Below the pieces are notes generated by a model. It searched no databases. It was given only the letters and a program-made list of their open reading frames with translations, and was not told the origin of the DNA. DNA of 5,802 bases from Erysipelothrix sp. GTDB lineage: Bacteria; Bacillota_I; Bacilli_A; Erysipelotrichales; Erysipelotrichaceae. Below, piece after piece: positions 1 through 5,434 of the stretch (its first letter is position 1; each line of letters begins with the position of its first letter). The translations under genes were made by a program, and so were the position numbers. The DNA lies in assembly GCA_012520695.1 (NCBI GenBank), contig JAAYNU010000002.1, forward strand, positions 1 through 5,802. The letters are read 5' to 3'.

Positions 1-2
1 CT

Positions 3-260
3 AAAACTTTTGAAATTGATCCAGAGATTCATGATGTAGATAGTGGTTTGAAATTCAAAGATACTTATAAATCGTGGGATTATGAAGTTGGTGAAGTAGT
101 TCTAGGATTTACGGACAGTATTTCTGAAGGACTTATCTACTTTGATGCTGAAACGGATAACTCAACTAAAACTGTAGCGATTACTTCATCAGTGGGGCTT
201 GTAACTGTTTCTGGTTATGTTCTCGCAACAACGTTAATGAATATTCGTAAACGTAAATAA
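3..260 (+). CDS. C-terminal fragment of a membrane-anchored protein (5' end missing)
   Basis: The reading frame is open from the first complete codon at base 3 to the TAA at 258-260, so 85 residues of the C-terminus are visible and the true start lies upstream of the window; the TTG at 48 has no reason to be a start. The fragment has an acidic soluble part (about residues 1-55), then a hydrophobic stretch rich in V, T, S and L (about residues 57-79), then a basic tail ending RKRK. This is the layout of a single C-terminal membrane anchor with the bulk of the protein outside the cell. No LPXTG-type sortase motif precedes the hydrophobic segment. I do not recognise the family. The beta-rich stretch before the anchor could be the end of a DacA-like D-Ala-D-Ala carboxypeptidase C-terminal domain, but this is only a weak resemblance. 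A terminator directly follows. Confidence 0.6.
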   Translation, partial: KTFEIDPEIHDVDSGLKFKDTYKSWDYEVGEVVLGFTDSISEGLIYFDAETDNSTKTVAITSSVGLVTVSGYVLATTLMNIRKRK

Positions 261-272
261 GATTAAAATTAG

Positions 273-314
273 CTCTTGGGTGATTGTGTTCACTCAAGGG
301 TTTTCTTTTGTTTT
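273..314 (+). terminator. Rho-independent terminator after the first partial gene
   Basis: Bases 273-283 pair with 290-300 in an 11-bp stem containing two G-T wobbles, around a 6-nt loop (284-289). A T-rich tract (301-314, interrupted by one C and one G) follows. It lies 12 nt after the stop codon at 260 and separates that gene from the operon starting at 367. Confidence 0.8.
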
Positions 315-319
315 CTATC

Positions 320-348
320 ATGATAATAGAGGTGTTTTATGGTAAAAT
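320..348 (+). promoter_or_regulatory. Candidate sigma-A promoter of the tseB-dnaD-nth-murF-ddl-alr operon
   Basis: TAAAAT at 343-348 is preceded by TG at 340-341, giving an extended -10 element (TGnTAAAAT). With a 17-nt spacer the -35 hexamer is ATGATA (320-325), matching TTGACA at four of six positions. It sits between the terminator and the first gene of the operon, which is where a promoter is required. The weak -35 is compatible with an extended -10. No operator or riboswitch-like structure is seen in the short leader. Confidence 0.5.
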
Positions 349-366
349 AATACCAGAGGTGTTGGA

Positions 367-834
367 ATGAAAAAGACGGGTCGTGTGTTTGCGATTAACC
401 TCCTTTTAATACTAGTTATTGTAATTTTATTGGGCGTTGGATATGTGTGGTTTATTGCTGGTCCAAGTCGTGCTTATGATAAACAAGATGAATTATATGT
501 ACTGGAATTTTTGGAAGGTGAAGATTATGATGAGGCTCGCATGGTGAGTCGTTTTTCATTTGACACAGTGTATTACATCCTTGAGGTGAAGGAGAATGAT
601 TTTCCTTCATTAGTTTGGTTTGACCATACCTTTGAGCGCTCGGGTGTTCATGATAATGTGGGCTTTGAGCCAGTGTTTGAATTGGCTGATAAGTATGGTG
701 TTGATCGTGAATCAATTTCGTTTGGTGTTTATGAAGATAAGTTGGTGTATGTGTTGCGTCGTAAGGATATGTTTGAAATATTTGTCTCGGTGGATACTTT
801 GGAAATTGTCTTGCATATTGGAGGTGTGTATTGA
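367..834 (+). CDS. TseB/YpmB-like membrane-anchored cell wall elongation protein
   Basis: This encodes 155 residues: a short basic N-terminus (MKKTGR), one hydrophobic segment at about residues 8-31, then an extracytoplasmic domain. The domain contains an aromatic beta-strand (YYILEV, then LVWFD) and ends in a paired strand region around residues 117-152 (ISFGVYEDKLVYVLRR...). This resembles the YpmB/DUF5590 fold, where a similar W/Y-rich hairpin ends the protein. In Bacillus, YpmB (renamed TseB) is a single-pass membrane protein linked to PBP-dependent cell wall elongation, and its gene lies just upstream of aspB-dnaD-nth. Here dnaD and nth follow directly and aspB is absent. The ATG at 367 has AGAGGTG at 355-361. 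The family call rests on size, topology, local motifs and this synteny; overall sequence similarity is low, so the symbol is left empty. Confidence 0.65.
   Translation: MKKTGRVFAINLLLILVIVILLGVGYVWFIAGPSRAYDKQDELYVLEFLEGEDYDEARMVSRFSFDTVYYILEVKENDFPSLVWFDHTFERSGVHDNVGFEPVFELADKYGVDRESISFGVYEDKLVYVLRRKDMFEIFVSVDTLEIVLHIGGVY
820..826 (+). promoter_or_regulatory. Ribosome binding site that decides the dnaD start
   Basis: GGAGGTG lies inside the end of the preceding gene. It is 7 nt from the ATG at 834 but only 4 nt from the in-frame TTG at 831, so the ATG is the better start. Confidence 0.7.
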
Positions 835-1331
835 TGTGGTGGAATAAAGCGTATGTTTCGCGTCGTGATTGGGTTCTTGAGAACTTAGGTGTTTTGAAGT
901 TAAGCGCTCATGAGATCGTGATTGTTTTGATGATTGATTATCTTAATGGCTTAAAGGTTGCGATTACACTTGAGGAACTTGCGGCTCGTACGGGGTTTGC
1001 GGTTGATGTGGTGGATGAAACCATTCAGTCACTTGTGGGTCGTGGATTTCTGTCGGTTCGTATGGAGTCGGGTTCGATTGCGTTTGTGATTGATGGCTTG
1101 TTTCAAGATGGTACCTTATATGAATTCGTGGATAAGGGAGTCTTTGAAATATTCGAAACGGAGTTTGGTCGTTTATTGAGTCAAAGCGAACTTGAAACCC
1201 TTAATTTATGGTTGTCTAAGTATACTCAAGAAGAGGTCCTTGATGCTTTGGGTAATGCGATCATTTATAAGAAGGTTTCGATGCAGTATATTAATGCGAT
1301 ATTGCATAATATGGAGCAAGAGCGTAAATGA
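834..1331 (+). CDS. dnaD: DnaD-like primosome protein, short form
   Basis: This encodes 165 residues from the ATG at 834, whose A is the last base of the previous TGA stop, so translation is probably coupled. Residues about 16-90 look like the N-terminal winged-helix domain of DnaD (DDBH1): a helical part, then a helix-turn-helix-like stretch (TLEELAARTGFAVDVVDETI) and a hairpin (GFLSVRMESGSIAFVID). Residues about 105-160 match the C-terminal DnaD domain (DDBH2: FETEFGRLLSQSELETLNLW, then YTQEEVLDAL, then YINAIL). DnaD helps load the replicative helicase at oriC and during replication restart in Firmicutes. It is shorter than the roughly 230-residue Bacillus protein, mainly because little follows DDBH2. 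The YxxxIxxxW signature near the end reads Y152, I156, M160, so the tryptophan is replaced by methionine. The neighbour nth is the usual partner gene. Confidence 0.82.
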   Translation: MWWNKAYVSRRDWVLENLGVLKLSAHEIVIVLMIDYLNGLKVAITLEELAARTGFAVDVVDETIQSLVGRGFLSVRMESGSIAFVIDGLFQDGTLYEFVDKGVFEIFETEFGRLLSQSELETLNLWLSKYTQEEVLDALGNAIIYKKVSMQYINAILHNMEQERK

Positions 1332-1948
1332 GTGTTGATGAGATAATTTGGATTTTGCGTCATGAATTTGGTGATGCGGGTTCGGACCTTGATTACAGAA
1401 ACCCATTTGAGTTATTAGTTGCGGTAACGCTGTCTGCACAGACTACGGATGCGATGGTGAATGTCGTTACAAAACCATTGTTTGAAGCGTATCCCGATGC
1501 TTTTGCTTTGAGTCAGGCTTTGGAGTCCGATGTGGCTCAGATTATTAATAAGATTGGTTTGTATCGTAATAAGTCTAAATTTATTATTGCGGCATCGAAG
1601 ATCTTAGTTGATAAGTATGATGGTGAAGTTCCTAAAACACGTAAGGCTCTTATGGAACTTCCGGGAGTGGGGCGTAAGACTGCGAACGTTGTTTTGGCAG
1701 TAGGTTATGGTATTCCTGCGATAGCGGTTGATACGCACGTTGAACGGGTTGCCAAGCGCTTAAAACTTGCGAAGCCCGATGATTCAGTGTTGGCTGTTGA
1801 ACAGAAACTAATGAGAAAAATTAAGCGGGAAGATTGGGCGGATGCTCATCATCTCTTATTATTGTTTGGTCGATACATTTCAAAAGCGAACATCAAAACA
1901 GATGCTTTTGAACTGTTGGAGAAATTGAAGGAGAAACACGAATTATGA
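1328..1948 (+). CDS. nth: Endonuclease III, cysteine-free (no Fe-S cluster motif)
   Basis: This encodes 206 residues. The enzyme is a base-excision-repair DNA glycosylase/AP lyase that removes oxidised pyrimidines. Supporting motifs are LLVAVTLSAQTTD (29-41), the helix-hairpin-helix LPGVGRKTANVVL (111-123) with the catalytic lysine K117, and AIAVDTHVERVAKRL (131-145) with the catalytic aspartate D135. These match K120 and D138 of E. coli Nth with a constant offset. The length agrees with the family (about 211). The odd feature is the C-terminus: after HHLLLLFGRY, where the family has C-x6-C-x2-C-x5-C holding a [4Fe-4S] cluster, this protein has none of the four cysteines, and none anywhere in its sequence. 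The reading frame continues normally to an ending of about the right length, so this is not a truncation. The ATG overlaps the dnaD stop (ATGA) and is preceded by GGAG at 1313-1316. Confidence 0.93.
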   Translation: MSVDEIIWILRHEFGDAGSDLDYRNPFELLVAVTLSAQTTDAMVNVVTKPLFEAYPDAFALSQALESDVAQIINKIGLYRNKSKFIIAASKILVDKYDGEVPKTRKALMELPGVGRKTANVVLAVGYGIPAIAVDTHVERVAKRLKLAKPDDSVLAVEQKLMRKIKREDWADAHHLLLLFGRYISKANIKTDAFELLEKLKEKHEL

Positions 1949-3258
1949 AAAATTTAAGTTCGAGTGTTATAGCATCGTGGTTAGGAACATCGGTTGATGT
2001 TGATGTTTCCTTGGATGGTGTCAAAGTAGATTCTCGTTTTGTAGAAAAAAATGATTTATTTGTATGTCTTCTTGGTGAGCGCGTTGATGGTCATGCTTAT
2101 GCGCGTCTTGCGTTGGAAAAGGGTGCTGCGTGTTTGCTTGTTGATCGACACTTGGATCTTGATATTCCGCAAATTATTGTAGGGGATACTTTAGAGGCTT
2201 TGAGACGTATTGCGCGTGAATATCGTAAAACATTGAATGCATTTTTTATTGGAATTACGGGGAGTAATGGAAAAACATCTACGAAGGATATTCTTCATGC
2301 TATCTTGCCAAATTCAGTTGCGACCTATAAGAATCAAAACACGGAGATTGGAACGTATCTAAATCTCTTTAGAATGGATTCGATGACTGAGTATGGAATT
2401 CTTGAATTTGGTTTGGATTATGAGGGTGATGTTGCATTAATGAGTTCGATTGTGGAGCCTGATGCAGCACTTATCATGAGTTTAGCGCCTGCTCATATGG
2501 CGAACTTTAATTCTATTGAGCATATCGCTTCTGAGAAGTTCATGATTTTTGATTCTCTCACAAATGATGATTTAGGTTTTTACCAAGGAGATTTCTCATT
2601 GTATCGTGCTTTGGCGAGTACTCAGCACAGCTTTGGCTTTGATGATTCAAATGAGTATGTCGTGAGTGATGTGGTATTGAATAATGTGGGTATTGACTTT
2701 AAGGTTAATGGTGTGAGTTATGCATCCAATCTATTAGGGAAACATCAGGCAAGTAACTGTGCGGGTGTGATTGCCTTAATGGAGAAGATGAACATTGATG
2801 ATGCTTTGATTCGTCATGGTTTGATGAATGTGGGTCTTACAGAGCTTCGTACTGAGATCGTTGAAGTAGGGAAGTCTTTAGTCTTATTGGACGCATATAA
2901 ATCAAATGCGAGCTCGACGAAGTATGCTCTTGATATCCTTGTGAATTATGACTTTGATGGTGATAAGATTGCGGTATTGAGTGATATGGTTGAGATGGGT
3001 GAAGAGAGTTTGAATGTTCATCTTGATGTATTGAATGAACTTGCGCGTTTAGATATTAAACACGTTTATACTTTGGGTTATGAATTTAATGATGCGCTTG
3101 GTGAAAGTGATCTTGATGCATCGAAGCTAACCAATTTTGATTCATTTGAAGCACTTGATGCGTTTGTCCAGTCTCTATTTGATACCAAACAAATGATTCT
3201 AATCAAGGGGTCGCGCTCTCATGCGCTTGAGTGTCTCATCCGGAAAGAAGGAAAATAA
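1945..3258 (+). CDS. murF: UDP-N-acetylmuramoyl-tripeptide--D-alanyl-D-X ligase (MurF)
   Basis: This encodes 437 residues, close to the usual 450. MurF is a cytoplasmic, ATP-dependent Mur ligase that joins a D-amino acid dipeptide to UDP-MurNAc-tripeptide. The N-terminal UMP-binding domain includes VDSRFVEKNDLFVCLLGERVDGH (28-50). The central ATPase domain has the P-loop GITGSNGKT (103-111), the KNQNTEIGTYLNL segment (129-141) and SLAPAHMANFNSIEHIASEK (179-198). The C-terminal domain has LLDAYKSNASSTKYALDIL (314-332), IAVLSDMVEMGEES (342-355) and ILIKGSRSHALE (418-429); KGSR near the end is typical of MurF. The motif usually read as D-D-S-Y-N-A-N-P is here L-D-A-Y-K-S-N-A, so several positions differ. 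The ATG overlaps the nth stop by 4 nt and AAGGAG lies at 1928-1933. The next gene makes the dipeptide MurF uses. Confidence 0.93.
   Translation: MKNLSSSVIASWLGTSVDVDVSLDGVKVDSRFVEKNDLFVCLLGERVDGHAYARLALEKGAACLLVDRHLDLDIPQIIVGDTLEALRRIAREYRKTLNAFFIGITGSNGKTSTKDILHAILPNSVATYKNQNTEIGTYLNLFRMDSMTEYGILEFGLDYEGDVALMSSIVEPDAALIMSLAPAHMANFNSIEHIASEKFMIFDSLTNDDLGFYQGDFSLYRALASTQHSFGFDDSNEYVVSDVVLNNVGIDFKVNGVSYASNLLGKHQASNCAGVIALMEKMNIDDALIRHGLMNVGLTELRTEIVEVGKSLVLLDAYKSNASSTKYALDILVNYDFDGDKIAVLSDMVEMGEESLNVHLDVLNELARLDIKHVYTLGYEFNDALGESDLDASKLTNFDSFEALDAFVQSLFDTKQMILIKGSRSHALECLIRKEGK
3247..3252 (+). promoter_or_regulatory. Ribosome binding site that decides the ddl start
   Basis: GAAGGA at 3247-3252 lies 7 nt before the ATG at 3260. 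An in-frame ATG at 3221 would add 13 residues overlapping the end of murF and has no such site, so the 3260 start is chosen; it also places the family motif (ALVFGSVNSEHDIS) at the normal distance from the N-terminus. Confidence 0.8.
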
Positions 3259-3259
3259 T

Positions 3260-4276
3260 ATGAAAAAACAAATCGCTTTAGTTTTCGGTTCCGTTAACTC
3301 TGAACACGATATCTCGGTTGCATCTGCGGCTTCGGTCTATGAGTATTTCCCTCATGATGTGTATGATTGTGTTTTACTCTACATTGCGAAAGATGGTACG
3401 TTTAATGTCGGTGATTATACATTAGAGGATATGTACAATAATGATTTAAAAAATCATCGTTCATTGTATTTAAACTTTGATTATCAAAACCCTGGATTCG
3501 TTGAACAAGCGAGCGGTAAGGCTGTTTCGATTGATGCAGCATTCTTAATGCTTCATGGTCAAATGGGCGAAGGGGGCCACGTTCAAGGGCTTCTTAAGTG
3601 CGCTAATATACCGTTCACGGGTTGTGATGTGCTGTCATCATCATTATGCATGGATAAAGGCTTTACGCATGAGGTTTGTGAGGCTAATGGTATTCCTATG
3701 GCAGGGTATCAATTAATTTATTCTCTCGAGGATATTGATTACTCTCGCATAGATTATCCTATGATTGTGAAGCCGTGTCGTGAAGGATCTTCCTTTGGTG
3801 TTTCAATTGCGCATTCAAAAGAAGAACTTCTTAAGGCTTGCGAATTTGCGTTTGGATTTGATCAACGCATTCTAATTGAAGACTACATTGATGGTGTTGA
3901 GGTTGGTGTGAGTGTTCTGAAGACTGCGGATGAGTTCATTGTTTCCTATGCGGACCAAGTAAACGTCTCGGGTGAAATCTTTGATTTCCAAGAAAAATAT
4001 CATCCTCATGCTACTGAGACACTACCGTATGCACTGTTTCCAGAAGAGATTACTGAGAAGATTCGTATGTATTCAAAACAGGCATTTGAGATACTTGATT
4101 GTGAACAATTTGCGCGTATTGATTTCTTTATCTCGAAGGATCATGGAGTGTTCTTTAATGAAATCAATACAATTCCAGGGTTCACTGTGAACTCTCGTTA
4201 TCCATCAATGATTGCGAGAATGGGAACGGACTATACAACACTGATTACAAAACTCATTGAAGGAGCGCACTCATGA
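3260..4276 (+). CDS. D-alanine--D-X ligase, VanC/VanG-like (predicted D-Ala-D-Ser type)
   Basis: This encodes 338 residues with ATP-grasp architecture. Visible motifs: VFGSVNSEHDISVASA (8-23, with E15), LMLHGQMGEGGHVQG (96-110), GCDVLSSSLCMDK (121-133), IVKPCREGSSFGV (169-181), the omega loop IFDFQEKYHPH (240-250) and FFNEINTIPGFTVNSRYP (298-315). Housekeeping D-Ala-D-Ala ligases of Firmicutes usually read FYDYxxKY and SMYP at the last two sites. This protein has F241 and R313, as in VanC and VanG, where the equivalents (VanC2 F250/R322, VanG F252/R324) determine use of D-Ser; VanG D243 also matches D232 with the same offset. The EKY of the omega loop favours the VanC/E/G group over VanA/B. 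I infer D-Ala-D-Ser ligase activity; a plain Ddl role with unusual residues is the alternative. The gene starts 1 nt after murF and overlaps the racemase by 4 nt. No vanRS, vanX or vanXY is in the window. Confidence 0.85.
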   Translation: MKKQIALVFGSVNSEHDISVASAASVYEYFPHDVYDCVLLYIAKDGTFNVGDYTLEDMYNNDLKNHRSLYLNFDYQNPGFVEQASGKAVSIDAAFLMLHGQMGEGGHVQGLLKCANIPFTGCDVLSSSLCMDKGFTHEVCEANGIPMAGYQLIYSLEDIDYSRIDYPMIVKPCREGSSFGVSIAHSKEELLKACEFAFGFDQRILIEDYIDGVEVGVSVLKTADEFIVSYADQVNVSGEIFDFQEKYHPHATETLPYALFPEEITEKIRMYSKQAFEILDCEQFARIDFFISKDHGVFFNEINTIPGFTVNSRYPSMIARMGTDYTTLITKLIEGAHS

Positions 4277-5382
4277 TTGAGAATTCAGCACTGATTGTCG
4301 ATAAAAAAGCTGTCATTGATAATACTGAACTTCTTAGAAGTAATCTGAATCCTAATACTAAAATCATTTCAGTCATTAAAGCTAATGGATACGGTTTGGG
4401 ATTGGTTCAAGTTGCTGAGTTGTGCGAGGAGATGGGGATTGATATCCTAGCAGTTCTAGATGTGGAACAGGCCCGTGATCTTCGTGAGGCGGGGATTAAG
4501 AGTCCAATCTTACTTCTAGGTGCTGTTCTTGAAGATAACTTTAAATACTTAATTGAATATGATCTAATCCAGGTTATTATTAATCATGAATATGCTCTTA
4601 AGATGAATGAGTATGCCTTAGAACATGGCGTTAAAATTAAGACGCATGTGAAACATGATACCGGTCTTAACAGACTGGGTATGCGTGATTATGATGAGAT
4701 TAAGTCATGTTACTTCCTGGAAGGACTTGATGTCCAGGGGATTTATACGCACTTCACTGCCAGTCAATCCTATGATCCTGATGATGTCGCGTTCTCTCAT
4801 CTTCAAATTAAGACATTCAATGATGTGTTGGATCGTCTAAGAAGTGAGGACATTGATGTCGGCATGACACACATGCAAAACAGTCCTTCCATTCTTCAAT
4901 TTGGGGATTTAGGATATGATGCGGTGCGTTGTGGAATGGTGATGTTTGGTTTATTCCATCCATCTCAGCGACAAATTGCCTATGATGCAGGCTATCGCTC
5001 GGTTATCTCTTTTGAAACTCATATCTGTATGGTGCGTGATTTACATAAGGGTGATGCGGTTGGGTATTCTCGTAGTTATCGTGTTGATGAAACAATGCGC
5101 GTCGCAACACTCAGTACTGGGTATTGTGATGGCATTATGCGATCACTTAGTGTGAATGGCGGTGGTGTTGTGGTGAATGGGGTTCTATGCCCAATTCTTG
5201 GCGACATTGCGATGAGTCAATTCATGATTGATGTCACTAACGTTGATTGTAAGCTTGAAGATAAGGCCATTGTCTTTGGTCATGAACTACAATCTGTCTA
5301 TGAAACCATTGACCTAACCGGACAAACAATCAATGAATTTATTTCACATCTACGCTATGATTTGAAACGAATATATCGCTAA
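4273..5382 (+). CDS. alr: Alanine racemase, PLP-dependent, with altered substrate-entry residues
   Basis: This encodes 369 residues, a normal length for the family, with no membrane segment. It interconverts L- and D-alanine (possibly also serine) to feed the ligase encoded just upstream. Visible elements: the PLP lysine in ISVIKANGYG (K36) with Y40; the carbamylated-lysine and arginine motif VKHDTGLNRLG (K127, R134); IYTHFTAS (H160); MQNSPS (N203); AVRCGMVMFG (R219); the catalytic tyrosine in GDAVGYSRSY (Y265); and STGYCDGIMR (Y284). All catalytic residues are therefore present. Odd points: the normally conserved GRI(C/S)MDQ reads GDIAMSQ (310-316), so Arg is Asp and Asp is Ser, and the Asp after the catalytic-site THF motif is Gln165. 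The gate tyrosine (Y354 in Geobacillus Alr) appears kept as Y362, whereas VanT serine racemases have Asn there. AAGGAG at 4260-4265 precedes the ATG by 7 nt. Confidence 0.92.
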   Translation: MIENSALIVDKKAVIDNTELLRSNLNPNTKIISVIKANGYGLGLVQVAELCEEMGIDILAVLDVEQARDLREAGIKSPILLLGAVLEDNFKYLIEYDLIQVIINHEYALKMNEYALEHGVKIKTHVKHDTGLNRLGMRDYDEIKSCYFLEGLDVQGIYTHFTASQSYDPDDVAFSHLQIKTFNDVLDRLRSEDIDVGMTHMQNSPSILQFGDLGYDAVRCGMVMFGLFHPSQRQIAYDAGYRSVISFETHICMVRDLHKGDAVGYSRSYRVDETMRVATLSTGYCDGIMRSLSVNGGGVVVNGVLCPILGDIAMSQFMIDVTNVDCKLEDKAIVFGHELQSVYETIDLTGQTINEFISHLRYDLKRIYR

Positions 5383-5405
5383 ACTGGAGTAATCCAGTTT
5401 TTTTT
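5381..5405 (+). terminator. Rho-independent terminator ending the operon
   Basis: AAACTGGA (5381-5388) pairs perfectly with TCCAGTTT (5393-5400) around a 4-nt loop (GTAA) and runs into an uninterrupted T tract to 5405. It starts inside the alr stop codon. The stem has only four G-C pairs, so some read-through into the next gene is possible. Confidence 0.88.
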
Positions 5406-5419
5406 GGTTTAATAGAGAG

Positions 5420-5427
5420 AAAGGAGG
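5420..5427 (+). promoter_or_regulatory. Strong ribosome binding site of the hydrolase gene
   Basis: AAAGGAGG is close to a perfect anti-16S match and lies 7 nt from the ATG at 5435. It shows that translation is meant to begin at 5435, in a different frame from the hydrolase domain downstream, and so reveals the frame break in this gene. Confidence 0.85.
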
Positions 5428-5434
5428 CGACTTC

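Noticed and set aside
3..260. Sortase-anchored surface protein
   Set aside because: The hydrophobic segment and basic tail fit, but no LPXTG-like motif precedes them.
3221..3259. In-frame upstream ATG giving a 13-residue longer ligase
   Set aside because: It lies inside murF, has no ribosome binding site, and the added residues do not fit the family N-terminus; the ATG at 3260 has GAAGGA at the right distance.
4273..5382. VanT-type serine racemase
   Set aside because: VanT carries a large N-terminal membrane domain and an Asn at the gate position; this protein is soluble, of normal Alr length, and seems to keep the tyrosine.
3260..5382. Acquired mobile vancomycin-resistance cluster
   Set aside because: No transposase, integrase, inverted repeats or vanRS genes are seen, and codon use and GC content look the same as in the neighbouring nth and dnaD genes.
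5385..5413. Separate promoter for the hydrolase (TGGTTTAAT at 5405-5413)
   Set aside because: The -10-like element is good, but the -35 position is poor and lies within the terminator hairpin, and transcription would begin at about the ribosome binding site; it cannot be supported beyond a guess.
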